The translations under genes and the position numbers were made by a program. A stretch of 64,000 nt of DNA from assembly GCF_903995435.1 (NCBI RefSeq), contig NC_067149.1:56525844-56589843 (forward strand), written 5' to 3'. Below the pieces are notes generated by a model. That model did not search any database. It was not told where the DNA came from and saw nothing but the letters and a program-made list of their open reading frames with translations. How positions within the stretch are numbered: position 1 is the stretch's first letter; the number at the start of each line of letters is the position of its first letter. Of the stretch, positions 1-11,110 are shown piece by piece. This DNA comes from Acomys russatus (taxonomy: Eukaryota; Chordata; Mammalia; Rodentia; Muridae).

Positions 1-422
1 TAGAATTAAAACAATAAAAAGCATTCCTCTTGTCTTAACCAGGGAGTGTTTCTTATCATTTGCATTTTGAACACTCAAAGATTAAAGAATACTCAGATAC
101 AGGATGATATCACATATGACATGGAACTAGCAATTACAAAATGAGAAGATGTAAGAGACCATAAGAAATGTGAATCTTCATTGGGAAAAGAAATAACTCC
201 AACAAATACCAAATGTGATCTAGACAAAATAAGAAATTGAAATACAAAATAGACATTTCATGTATTTTGAAGCAGGGTCACTGATCTGTGGGGTAAGAAC
301 CTTTCATGTCTGAGAATGGTTCTGTTTAGAAAGAGCCTCCTTCTTTTATTAGCTAAAGATACAGAGCAAGGGAGGGAGGGGGAGTGGGGGAGAGAGAGGA
401 AGGAAGGGAGGGAAGGAAGTGA

Positions 423-425
<3 letters not shown>
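1..425. other. No gene or repeat recognised
   Basis: AT-rich sequence leading into a purine-rich microsatellite. I see no splice-bounded reading frame and no repeat that I recognise. Confidence 0.4.

Positions 426-471
<46 letters not shown>
426..471. repeat. (GA)n microsatellite
   Basis: Uninterrupted GA dinucleotides, preceded by about 60 bases of imperfect GGGA/GGAA purine repeat. The open frame through it (Arg-Glu repeats) is a product of the repeat, not a gene. Confidence 0.95.
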
Positions 472-474
<3 letters not shown>

Positions 475-489
475 AAGAAAAGGAAGAAT

Positions 490-583
490 ATTCCAGGCTT
501 AGTGGTGAAAATTTGTATTACATACGGGACAAGCTAGGCCAATCAGGGTATATAGTGAGATCTTGACTCAAACAAAACAAAAC
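490..583 (+). mobile_element. B1 SINE remnant
   Basis: The stretch ending in ATAGTGAGATCTTGACTCAAA and an AAAC-rich tail resembles the right end of a B1 (7SL-derived) SINE. The left half is barely recognisable, so this is an old, damaged copy. Confidence 0.45.
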
Positions 584-808
584 AGAGAATGAGACACTTT
601 AGTCTTAATCAGATCTGAAATTATTTATAGGAACTGCTTGTGTGGGTCTTTATGTCCTTTTGTATAGTTGAATAAAAGTGTCCTCTTGTTCTGACGAAGC
701 AAAACGTGCCATAACTGGTTACTAGAGCTGAGGAAATGATCACAAATGATTCCTAATGCCATGATATCACAAGGTAATATGAAAGCATTGTCACAAGTGT
801 GCATGTGT

Positions 809-810
809 AT

Positions 811-846
<36 letters not shown>
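809..846. repeat. (CA)n(TA)n microsatellite
   Basis: About 20 bases of CA repeat run directly into about 18 bases of TA repeat. Confidence 0.95.
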
Positions 847-959
847 TTCTATCTCAAAGCAAATTTCACAGTGAAATTCTCACACCATAATTTATTCCAC
901 AGGCCCTTTTCAATTTCTATTCAAATTATTACTCTCCAGGGCTTAATCTGCTACTCTCT

Positions 960-1640
960 GCTGAATGCCCATCCTTGGCTTGCTGCACACAGTTATGCTA
1001 GGGCCACCTTTCCCAAAAGTGATGTCTTCAAGAGATAAGACGGTATCTCTCATGTTTTCCATCTTTTAACATTCCACAGAATAAGAACAGAACCAAGGCC
1101 ACAAAAGCAAAACCGTATTATATAATCCTGTGTTCAATTTGGATCCCTGTGATTCTTGATAGAATTGTATGCGAGAATCCAGAACGTGGTAAAATATGGA
1201 TGTTGCCATCCAGGACCAGTACAGCAATACATCAGGGAGAATAGCTCCAGCCCCTCATGACCCTCACTGGATGATAGGACTCTCACCTTGTTCAGTAATG
1301 TGTGGCCTGAAAATTGTTAAGTTCAGGTGCAGAAAATAGCCCATTGACAACACCATCACGGCCTGGGGCTGTCGCCTTGTATTTGCCTAGGGCACAGAAA
1401 GCACTAGTTCCATTCGCCAGCGCCACATAAGAAGTGCATAGTGCTGCACAGCTGTCATTCCAGCTCTGGGAAAGTAGAGACAAGAGAATTAGAAAGAAGT
1501 TCAGTGCAAAGGGATCAGATGGGGATGAGAACTAGAAGCATCCGTCAGGGAGGGATGTGTCACCCACCCCTCCAGTGGAGTCTGTGTGACAAATACTACA
1601 CAGGCCTGAGGCCACGACCCCTGAAAAGAGGAGAGTCTCC
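960..1640 (-). other. Unassigned, minus-strand frame fragments
   Basis: No repeat family recognised. On the minus strand, 1483-1292 reads open after a CAG and several shorter stretches near 1260-1000 read open in shifting frames, with hydrophobic runs such as TVLLLWPWF. Stops and frame changes interrupt it. It could be an eroded processed pseudogene or chance. I cannot name a parent gene. Confidence 0.2.
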
Positions 1641-1752
1641 TGGAGTGGGGCTGATGTTTCTGCCAGGAGAAAAACTGCAGGGTTTTTTTTTTTCTCTCAT
1701 TGTGCTGACATTCTCTGTTTTTTCCTCTTTCTTAAACTTCGCTCCCAAGTTA

Positions 1753-2924
1753 AAAGTTCTCAGACGTGAAACACTTAAAGAAATGCTCAACCTCCTTAGT
1801 CATCAGGGAAATGCAAATTAAAACAACTCTGAGATTCCATCTTACACCCATCAGAATGGCTAAGATCAAAAATTCAAGCGACACCACATGCTGGCGAGGA
1901 TGTGGGGAGAGAGGAACACTCCTTCATTGCTGGTGGGAATGCAAACTAGTACAGCCACTTTGGAAATCTATCTGGTGCTATCTCAGAAAAATGGGAATAG
2001 GGCTTCCTCAAGACCCAGCTATTCCACTCCTTGGAATATACCCAGAAGATGCTCCAGCACACAACAAGAAAATTTGCTCAACCATGTTCATAGCAGCCTT
2101 ATTCATAATAGCCAGAACATGGAAACAGCCTAAGTGTCCCTCAATAGAAGAGTGGATAAAGAAACTGTGGTACATATACACTATGGAATACTACTCAGCT
2201 ATTAAAAACAAGGAATTCCCGAAATTTGTGGATAAATGGATTGAGCTAGAAATGATCATAATGAGTGAGTTAACCCAGAAGCAGAAAGAATCAAATGGTA
2301 TATACTCACTTATTTCTGCATACTAGCCCAAGGGGCATGTCCCACAAAAGCCTTCACTTACCAGGAAACTGGGACAGAGGGGAAGGCATCCTATTGGGAC
2401 TCTAAATGAGAGACGCATGGGAGAACAGCAAAATAAAAGGATACACAGGGTCCTAGAAATCTACAAGTAGAACAATATGATAGGCAGATTTGGGCCCAGG
2501 GGTCCCACTCAAACTAAGGCACCAGCCAAGGACAATACAGGAGGTAAACTTAAACCCCTTCCCAGATCTAGCTAATGGTCAGAATATTCTCCACAGTTGA
2601 GTGGAGAGTGTGATACGACTTTCTCACGTACTCTGGTGCCTCACATTTGACCATGTCCCCTGGAGGGGGAGACCTGGTGGCACTCAGAGGAAGGACAGCA
2701 AGTAGCCAAGAAGAGACTTGATACCCTATGAGAATATATAGGGGGACGTAATCCCCCTCAGGAACAGTCATAGGGGAGGGGAATAATGGGAAAATGGGGG
2801 GGGGGAGGAATGGGAGGATACAAGGGATGGGATAAACATTGAGATGTAACAAGAATAAATTAATAAAAAATAATAATAATAAAAAAAAATAAAAAATAAA
2901 AATAAATAAATAAAGTTCTCAGAC
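1753..2924 (+). mobile_element. 5'-truncated young L1 with 13-bp target-site duplication
   Basis: The insertion spans about 1766-2911. It starts inside the C-terminal part of ORF2 and reads open to a stop at 2326, showing the usual end of rodent ORF2 (motifs CWWECKLVQPLW and YYSAIKNKE). It continues through the 3' UTR into an A/AAT-rich tail. The 13-bp sequence AAAGTTCTCAGAC occurs at 1753-1765 and again at 2912-2924, directly flanking the element, as expected of target-primed reverse transcription. The sequence nearly matches the same region of the L1 at 22.3-29.4 kb, so the insertion is relatively recent. It cannot be autonomous. Confidence 0.95.
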
Positions 2925-4327
2925 ATAACAATGGTCACTAGGAGACAACTCTGACTCAGGACTACAGCCAGGAACTGTCCAGGTCTGGAGTAGTTCTGCT
3001 TCACTTGCACTTATTTTAAAAATCATGACTAAAAATTAATCATTAGTTAATAAGTTATGCTATAGTCTACAAAGAAATGGAGTATTTCAAAAGGCTCCAG
3101 GTAGTGACACTCAAATAAAAAAAAAAAAAAAAAAAGGAAAAAACTGTCTTGACACACAGGTGCTGGACACAAGTTTTGTTAGGGAGAGAACATTAACCCT
3201 GGACAAAGGAAACACATACATATTGGTACCAAGTCAGTATCTGTGTGTGTTCTGTACCCTGTATTGTTTCACTCAAAGTTGTAATTCAAAACATGACAAC
3301 ACAATAACAGTAACTTTGCATTTTGTACCTGTACTGTGTATGTTTGAGTGCTCACTAACTTCCTTAAATCTGCTCTGTGGAAAAATGTAGCCACAAGCCC
3401 CCCTGCTTTTAAAATGTATGTTTAAAAATTTAGACTGCCTAACTACAAAATGCACTCAGACACAAAACTCAATCTTGAGTCAGTCTGTTTGTCAACAAGC
3501 CTTATCTCTGTTCACCAAGGCTTCAAGGAACCCTTCTCCACTTTCTGGAGACTACAAGGGTGACCCCATGAAGGTCTTCTAGCAATGACGGATATGGGTG
3601 CAGAACCATCCATAGTCTGTAATCAGGCTAGGCTCCAAGTGCTTGGACTTTGACCCCCCAACACAACCAAAGAAACCCTTCAACCCACATCCTCCCTTGA
3701 CAGCAAACTGTGCCTCAGAGGTTGAGTGTGGCCAACAAATGTCTGGTCTAACCTGAGGCCCAACCACTAGAGGGAGCCAAGATGAGGCTCTGTGAGGACA
3801 AAGATGGAGCAGAAACAGCTGGTGGGAGACTAGATCATAAGTAGCCTGGGGCACATGGCTGGAAAGTAGCTAGGATAGTATTGACAGGTTAGAATAGATC
3901 AGTATCTGCCTAGCTGTAGTGCTCTAAATAAATGTAACAGGTCTCTGTCTCATTATCTGAGAGCTAGAGCAGGTGTAGAAAAAAAAATCTTTAATGCAAC
4001 ACAATTCTCATCCTAAGAAAAACAGACAACACTCAGAAATTTCATGCACAACATTTTATTGGAATAGTATATGAATCAACAGGGAATCAATGAATCAATA
4101 GTGGATCATTGGCATATGTGTGTGAAGGACATAATCTCTCAGACACTTGCTGAAACAGAAGAGGAAGGCAGAAAGCAAGTCTGCGATGGGGTTGAAAACC
4201 ACATGGTATGGTTTTACAACTAAGCTTGGTTGTTCAAGGGTTAAGATATTTTTAGGTCTAGATAGATATTTTAAGTTGATAGTGATGAGATATGATAGAT
4301 GTTGATTTTCATTCAGAATTTTAGACT
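2925..4327. other. Unassigned; possible LTR-type repeat at 3.5-4.0 kb
   Basis: From 3117 an A-run precedes moderately GC-rich sequence. The block about 3480-3980 has the feel of an ancient rodent LTR or ERV fragment, with an AATAAA at about 3927 followed by GTCTCTGTCTC, but I cannot assign a family. No coding potential is supported; the short antisense frame at 3854-3579 has no domain I recognise. Confidence 0.25.
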
Positions 4328-4500
4328 CACCAAGATAGGAAAGATGTTTTCTTCAAAGCTGCCAAATACAAATAGCCAAAACACCAATAATGTAACATTT
4401 ATACAATTCCTGATTGTTTCATGGTTCTTCTTGCTGTAGGTAGCTTATTGTATATACGTTTAATAATATAAATGTATATGTGAAAATTTTAAAAATTTAA
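4328..4500 (-). repeat. Inverted partner of the 35.5-kb segment
   Basis: The reverse complement of this segment aligns with 35528-35700, sharing motifs such as TTTTGGCTATTTGTATTT, GAAGAACCATGAA and TTTCCTATCTTGGT. Identity looks about 80% by eye. It may be a dispersed repeat of unknown family or part of the local duplication history. Confidence 0.7.
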
Positions 4501-5780
4501 TAAAAAACATACACACAAAAAGAAAAGTTGGGATCTGCTGGAGGTTCCACAATTGCTACTAGTACTACAGAAGTGAAAGAGACGCAAGCTCGCACCCTCT
4601 TTTGCACCATTTCCTCTCCCTCTTTCCTTTCTCATTTTTTCTCAGATTTACTTTTGTCAGGCACAGAGCAAGCAATGGAATTAGGCTGTTTCTTTGGGGA
4701 TGACAGTGAATGAGGGCTCTTAGACTGTTCATCCATTGGCTCTGATTCAAAAGATTCCAGAATACATTTCCTGGTATTCACTCTAGTGTACCCTGACTGA
4801 GTGAAAAACTGAAGTGAAACCTAACTATCTATTAGCAGGATAAAGGGGTACAAGGTCATGACAGAGCGTGCAATGGACTACTGTACCACTTTAGCATACC
4901 CACCCCCAATCTTGAGTATACAAAAAAAGCAAAATGCCAATAACATCAGAAAGCACATTGTTGGAGAATCCCTGCACTTGTATGAAGCAATGAAATTTTC
5001 TAAGAAACGTGGTTTATGAAATAAAGAACGTAATGGTCTGCATAGGCTATCAGTCCTATAAAGTTGAATTTTACATTATAACAACACTCCTATACACAAA
5101 CTAATCATCTTTGTAAAAGTGTTTATAAAAGGATTAAAAGTAACGGCTTTCAAGGAAAAGAATGAGAATTAGGAAAATACACAGGCATAATATTCAGCCA
5201 TGTGCCCTCCAAGAATGGTAGATTCTGAGCAACTAGGGTATATACAAATTTAGAACTTATGAAAATTGTGTCTTTTAGTATGAGGACAAGGTTTGAGGTG
5301 TCTCTAAGGTGTCACTTAGAGGCGACAGATCCGAGTATGCCTGGTGTGAGTGGGGCAGAGTGTTCACACTTGAGATGAGGCATTAAAGAGGTTGAACACA
5401 GAAGGCAGAGAAACACAATAAGTTGCTTCTGTACTTCTATTAACCAAGCCAACTCAAAGGGTAATCACTGAGAGAGAGAGAGAAAAAAAAAAAAAAAGGA
5501 GCTGTGGAGCTATGTTCCTCAAAGGCAGAAGTAGCTTGGAGAAGCTTTTCCAGAGTGATCCTATACCATCACAGATACACCATCCTGTGCTATCGGAATG
5601 CAGAGATTTGAACTGGGGCCAGGGACAATGTCATTGCCTTATGCTCCCAGGCAACTAATTTACACATTGCGATTTAAAATAAGGGGGTGTTTAATACATT
5701 TGTTTAATACATTGGTTATAACTGTCATTATGTCTAGATTACTGGGATAATTAGCCTCAAAGTTACTTCCCCTGAAAAAG
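4501..5780. other. No gene recognised; 3' flank of the unit-A gene model
   Basis: Contains a short (GA)n/A-run at about 5471-5500 and no assignable repeat. On the minus strand, two ATTAAA hexamers lie at about 5711-5690, roughly 70-90 bases beyond the stop codon of the gene model at 5781. They are possible weak polyadenylation signals. Confidence 0.3.
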
Positions 5781-8010
5781 TTATTGATGAACGTTACAGG
5801 GCCAAAGACTCTCTAGCATATCTATCATTCGTGATCCTTTTGGTTGGGCTTCACCCCTAGAAGCCCTTTTTTTCATTTCCCTGGCTAAATAAGCACGATG
5901 TGGCGGAATTTCAGAAGGAGAGGAGTCCCGCTTCTGGCACTGTCTTTGGGCTGGTCCTTGTAGGTTCTTAGGAAGTAAAAAAAAACGACCTTGAGTCTTT
6001 TGTACTGATTGTTTCTCTTCTTCTTTACGTTGTTCCTTCCCAGGAGTGGCAGAAGGCTTTTTGTGTTTTCCTGAGGGGGATGCCTGGCCACTGTTCTTCT
6101 CTTCGTTCTCATCAACAGCAGACAACTCTGAAACTGAGCTCTGGCTTCCTACCTTGGGATCTGCATGGGTAGGGCCAGAGCAGATCAGCACATTAATGAA
6201 AGACAGTCCTCTTGTTTTCTTTTCCTGATCTGATCACAAAATTCTTCCTCTCAAAACCTGTCTGCCAACTGTTAACTCCCTCTTCAACACATGCTCATTT
6301 TTGGCTTTTATAGTCCACCTCCCAAAGATAGAGAAGGTTTTGTATTTGCATTTCTGAGACACATATATGCCCTTACATCTGTAATTCAAGGATTATGGTC
6401 CCTTATTTATCTTATGAGATGTCTCCAAAGACAGAAGGGCAGTACTGTAAACAAAAAATATATTAACATCAGGACAGTTGCAAATTGTACTTCAGGACAC
6501 TATATGAACACTCTTCATGTACAAGTTCTAGTGACGGATTCTGACCCCTAGGATGTAATTTGAGTTATCTGCTCAATATCTTACACTTACGCATTGAAAC
6601 CCTGAGAGAAATTAATAACAAGGATAGTCTCCACCAAATTCACTAACTGCCTGTTGATAATTCTTTTTTTTTTTTTTTAATCAAAAACAGTTACATAGAG
6701 GCAAAGGGAAAACTGCAAAAGACACAAGAATTTCCCCATCTTGTTAGTGAAGTCCGGTAATTATATACAAGAATACCAAGAAAGAAGAAAATTATGGACC
6801 TTTTCACTACCAGGAGTCAATAATAAGGCACTTTTGACTTCTGCCCCATCTCATAATGGTCAATTTTGGTGGGAAGCAGACCAATTTCCGCTTCTTGTTA
6901 TGGCAGCTTGGTCTCTCTTTCATGCAGTTTGCTAAATTCAATCTGGTTCTCAGCATAAAGGCTGGGGAATGTTCATTTATATATCTAGATAAGGTAATAT
7001 TCATTAATTTCTAAGTCAAATATGATAAGATGACGCCCTAAAACACAGACAAATAGCATGCAAGGATGACAACTGGGCTGTACCTTCTGGGACATGGGAA
7101 GACTCATCAATGATGCCCCCTAGAAATAAAGCATAGGAGGAAAAGTTAGATCACATCTTTCAACACTTACAGATGTCCTACGAGAGAAAGTGACTAGAAG
7201 ACCCAACCTTTAAAGCACAAGTGAGCCCAGGAGTTAGTATCTGAGACACTTCTGGGAGGGAACTGTGGTGCAAACATAAGGAGTTTTCCTGTGCTGTTAC
7301 CCTCCAGGTTAAAACAAACAAACAAACAAACAAAAACCTCTATCCTCCCTATATATCTACAGAAGGAACTGATCCCTTTTCATAAGAGTGCTTTGCCCAT
7401 TTCAAAGTTACCTTGAGAATATCTCTCACCAATTTTTCCATTACTCCTGAGCTCTCTCAAGAGGTTAAGGCTATTCTGCATGTCATACACTATCTGAAGA
7501 GCTGCTCGAACCATATTAAAAGTTTGAATGTGGGCTGTGTAAATATGTAGATTAGGCTCTGACACGTGTACTTCAGTGTCTGTAGCATTACATTTACTCT
7601 GCTCCTATAACTTTGAGATAATCCTGATATGTCTGTCTGTATCATATATCTGGCATCCACAGTGAAACAAGGCTGGCTGCTCCCAATATTTGTTCTGAAA
7701 ATGAGAATGAGCTCATAAATCTGGCCCTCTTCCATGCCTATTTACAGCTTGGAGAACATTTTCCTAAACATAAAATGGACCATCTGGGTCCTCTGCTCAC
7801 GCATGTTAAGGCTTTCAGACAGAATGTGTGAGGAAAAAACAATGCTGTGTTCTGAGGACATAACTATTCTAACCTTTATCACAGAAACCCTAAGGGTCCC
7901 TTTCTGTTATTTTTCCCATCCTTTTCCCTTATGTCTCTTGAATGTTTCCAACTCCCAACCTGCGATGAGCTTAGTGCCAGCAAGGCCACAGGGAGGAGGA
8001 GGAATAGCAT
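5781..8010 (-). CDS. PRP-type leader gene model, four exons, 170 aa
   Basis: Proposed coding exons on the minus strand are 8010-7960, 7475-7430, 7119-7084 and 6160-5781. All junctions are AG/GT and the phases agree (0, then 1, 1), giving 513 nt with no internal stop. Exon 1 encodes MLFLLLPVALLALSSSQ, the same length as the leader of salivary proline-rich proteins (human PRB/PRH type, as I recall it) and close to it, so a secreted product is expected. Exon 2 gives a short segment around NLLRELRSNGK, and the 36-nt exon 3 gives IIDESSHVPE. The last exon starts DPKVGSQSSVSELS and becomes Lys/Arg/Gln-rich with no proline repeats. A TATA-like box lies about 60 bases upstream of the ATG. Donors are good for exons 2 and 3. 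The exon 2 acceptor has a weak pyrimidine tract. The leader and the 36-nt exon have relatives in units B and C. The function is unknown. It could be a PRP-cluster gene that lost or never had the repeats, or a well-preserved pseudogene. Confidence 0.5.
6191..6860. other. Intron 3 of the gene model, nothing else recognised
   Basis: Lies between proposed exons 3 and 4 and contains a T-run at about 6665-6679. No repeat family is assigned. The short plus-strand frames here have no recognisable features. Confidence 0.3.
7311..7336. repeat. (AAAC)n simple repeat
   Basis: Short AAAC tetranucleotide run inside intron 2 of the gene model. Confidence 0.85.
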
Positions 8011-8070
8011 CTTGGAGGAGGCTCTGAACTTTCTCCCAAGTGTCTTCTGAGACCTGCACAGCCTTAGCCC

Positions 8071-8078
8071 TTATAAAA
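8071..8078 (-). promoter_or_regulatory. TATA-like box for the unit-A gene model
   Basis: The minus strand reads TTTTATAAGG about 60 bases upstream of the exon 1 ATG, a position that fits a 5' UTR of about 30 bases. Unit C has CTTTATAAAG at the equivalent place (34140-34133), so the element predates the duplication. Confidence 0.6.
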
Positions 8079-8179
8079 TGAAGCAAAACAATGGCATCTT
8101 TGAGCCTCAGGTAGTCATCTTGCTCCACTATTTCTCTTCTGGACTTCAGCCCAGTAGGGTGGAGTGCGGAAGGTTGTCA

Positions 8180-10200
8180 ATATGCCCTATCTAGAATGAG
8201 CAAACCATAATGTGGCAATATTGTTAAAGGAAACTGTCTCTTTACACCTAAGAAATATTCCATTGTGTGTCTGTACCAAATTCTCAATCCGTTCAGTAGA
8301 TGTTTGACACTGAGGTTGTTGCCCTTTTCCAGCTATTGTGAATAGAGTAACAATGAACATGACCTTGTCTTTGAAGGGTAGGATGTTGAATCCTTTGGGC
8401 ATATGTCAAGGAGCGATACACCTGGGTCATATACTAAATTTACTCTTAGGTCTTCAGAATTCTCCATGCATACTTTCATACTGATTGCACTAGTTTGCAC
8501 ATCCATCACAGGAGTGAAAACATCTTTCCAGACATCTTCTCCAGCATTTGTTGTCATCTTGTTTATCTTTGCCGTTCTGACTGGTGTAAGATGAAATCTT
8601 AAGGTACTTTTAATTTGAAACGTTCTAGCTTCTAAGAATGTTGAGCATTTTCTTCAGTATTTGTTAGCCGGTTTTATTTCTTCATTTTGAATCCTTTCTA
8701 TACACCCCTTGCCAGTTTTCTTTCCAGCCACTTCCCTTATTGGTTGATTGTTTGTTTTGAGTTTCCTGTGTAGTCTGGATATTAATCACATATCTGAAGT
8801 ATAGCTGTCAAAAATTTTCCTCAGCTTGTGGTCTTTATACTTATTTGATTAATTTTTTTCATTTGCTGTAGTCATTTTTACTGTTATGTGATCCTGTTTG
8901 TTAATTATTAGGCTTAATTTCTGTGTGGACGGATTCTTATTCAGAAACTCATTTCCTACTCTTATAAGGTACTGCCAATGTTTGCTTCTAGTAGTTTCAT
9001 GAGTGAGTTCTGGTGATCTATTTGGAGTTGATTTTCTGTGCAGATTGGTAAATATATACCTAACATCCTTCTGCATGTACCATTCAGTTTTCCCTGTGCC
9101 ATTTGTTGATGATGCTGTTTTCCCTGCATCGTGTAGTTTGGCATCTTCATCAAATATCACATGGTTGTAGCAATGCATACTCATGATGGAATCTCCTATT
9201 TCATTCCATTGATCCATCTGTCTTTTCATGTTTTTACTAATAGCATAGTTGTTAATACTATGACTATGTAGAATGTCATGAAATCTCATATTGTTACCTA
9301 GCATGATTTTCCCCCTCAGAATAGATTTGACAATTCAGGGTGCTTTGTGCCTCTATATAAAATTTAGGGTTTTGAATATTTTTGTTTTGTTTTTTAAGAC
9401 AGGGTTTCTCTGTGTAGTGTTGGTTGTCCTGGACTCACTTTGTAGACCAGGCTGGCCTTGAACTCACAATGACCCACCTGAATCTGTTTCCCAGAGTGCT
9501 AGGATTACAGGTGTTCACCACTGTGCCCAACTAAGAGTTTGGATTATTTCTGTAAATAATCTCATGGGGTTTTTTGGTTGAAATTATGTGAATCTCTAAA
9601 ATAAACATTTTTAGAATGCTAACTATAATAAACTGTGATCACATGAGAATTTTCCATCTTCTAGTGCTGTCCTAAATCTCCTTTCTTCAGAGATTTGAAG
9701 TTTTCAGTATAGAAAAATTTCACATCTTTAGTTAAGTTTCTTCATAGACAGATTTTAATGCTGAGGTGAATAGGAGTGTTTCCATGTTTGCTTATTCAGC
9801 TTGTTTGTTATTAGCAAATGGAAAGAGTAATGAGTTTTTTCTAAGTTGATTTTATTTTCTACCACTTTGGTGAAAGTGTTGATCGCGATTTAAAGTTTTA
9901 GCAGCTATATGGGTGGAAATAGAAAATAGTATACTGAGGAAAGTAACCCAGACACAGAAAGACAGATGCTACATGGTCTCTTTTGTCTGTAGATCATATC
10001 TGTGAATCTTTAGATTTGAATATATCACCTGGAATGACCACTTCAACCAGGGAAGTAAAAAGGACCCAGGGTGTGGCAGAGAAGACGAAGCTCTAGAGAA
10101 GGCAGCGGGAAGATAGAGGTAATAGGAGAAAAAGTGGAAAAGAGAAGGAGAAATTAACTGGTGAGGAGGGCAATGCTGAGGGAGAGGAAAGAAAAAGAAT
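8180..10200. mobile_element. Old L1, inverted 5' part plus forward 3' part
   Basis: 8180-9310 and on to about 9885 read on the minus strand as a heavily mutated L1 ORF2, including the region around the TKTKTP-like and splice-like C-terminal domain. From about 9900 to 10200 the sequence changes to the plus strand and matches an ORF2 end and 3' UTR (GTAACCCAGACACAGAAAGA). An inverted 5' part followed by a forward 3' part is the usual result of twin priming. The first part is shared with unit C, so the insertion predates that duplication. A B1 SINE is nested in it. Confidence 0.75.
9381..9534 (-). mobile_element. B1 SINE, nested in old L1
   Basis: The plus strand shows GACAGGGTTTCTCTGTGTAG, then GACCAGGCTGGCCTTGAACTC and GTGCTAGGATTACAG, which is the complement of a B1. 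The T-rich left end is the A-tail. It interrupts the old L1. Confidence 0.93.
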
Positions 10201-10359
10201 AAATAACACTAAATGTGTCTGAAAATCAATTTTAAAACTTATATTTTATTTTTACTTAAGATAAATTAGAACACATAAATGTATATTATCCAAGCAAGTA
10301 CATGTTTGAGTGAATTGTACCACTTGGTTGACAATATTCCCTACTAGAGGCATAGTCTA

Positions 10360-11110
10360 CCTAACCGTAACTACAGAACCAGGCATGGGAAACTTCCCTT
10401 AAAGTTGTTGGTCCATGAGATTCCAAAAACAGTATCAGCTATTGATATTATCTTTAGTTGCCTTCTAGAGCTTGAATGTAAGACCCTATTACAGATGACA
10501 CTAGACACTTTGGACAAAGGACATGGAGGAACAAAGCTTGAACCTTCCTGAAAAATTCCTGCCTTACAAGTAGCTTCCATAGCATCCTGAAGGTTCTGAG
10601 AATATTGCTAAGGAAGAAAAGCAGTCAACAGTCTTCCTAGAAAAAACAAACAAACAACTTCCACTTTCCAAAACCAGTATAGTCTCTAACTACTTTCTAA
10701 ATACTTATACTCACAGACAAATGCAGCTCTCCGTGTTCATCAAAGACGCTTGCTTTGCAACAGACTGTTATTTGACATAAACGTTCTGCTGATAAAATTC
10801 TAGAAAAAAAAACACTGAGCGCCCAGTATAAGTTTATGCTTATACAACCCAACCTTGCAGATAAGGCTCAGAAAACATCATTTAAGAGGGAGCGGAAAAA
10901 TTATTTAAAACAACAAAACAAATTAAAAATCAGAGAACATGGGGCTTCTGCAAGACGGTGTCTTATATTACAAGGAACTGCCTCCTGAAATCTCAACAAT
11001 CCTCACCCAAATACAACCAGTCCAATGACAGCACCATCTGGCAAGTCTGTGTAGTTGCAGGAAATCACATAAAGCTCCACTCCTAGATGAAGAACTACAG
11101 TGACTTAGTG
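10360..11110 (+). repeat. Dispersed repeat 'E', copy 1
   Basis: Shares ordered motifs with 30000-30660 and with the 51-53 kb region, for example AAGACCCTATTACAGATGACAC followed by an 'AAGCTTGAACC' block and later CACATAAAGCTCCACTCCTAG. I recognise it as a common murid interspersed sequence, but I am not sure of its family name (L1-derived or ERV-derived). Confidence 0.6.

Noticed and set aside
316..537. Frame with long Arg-Glu repeat
   Set aside because: Translation of a GA microsatellite. The same holds for the Leu-Ser, His and similar runs at 55888-56247 and 44615-45163.
1888..2133. 81-codon frame beginning MLARMWGERNTPS, also at 17133 and 28432
   Set aside because: It recurs in every young L1 because it is an alternative frame of the ORF2 C-terminus. 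It is not a separate gene.
2568..2852. 94-codon antisense frame, nearly identical to one at 15911-16195
   Set aside because: It lies antisense in the L1 3' UTR and recurs only because the UTR recurs. No leader, domain or promoter supports it.
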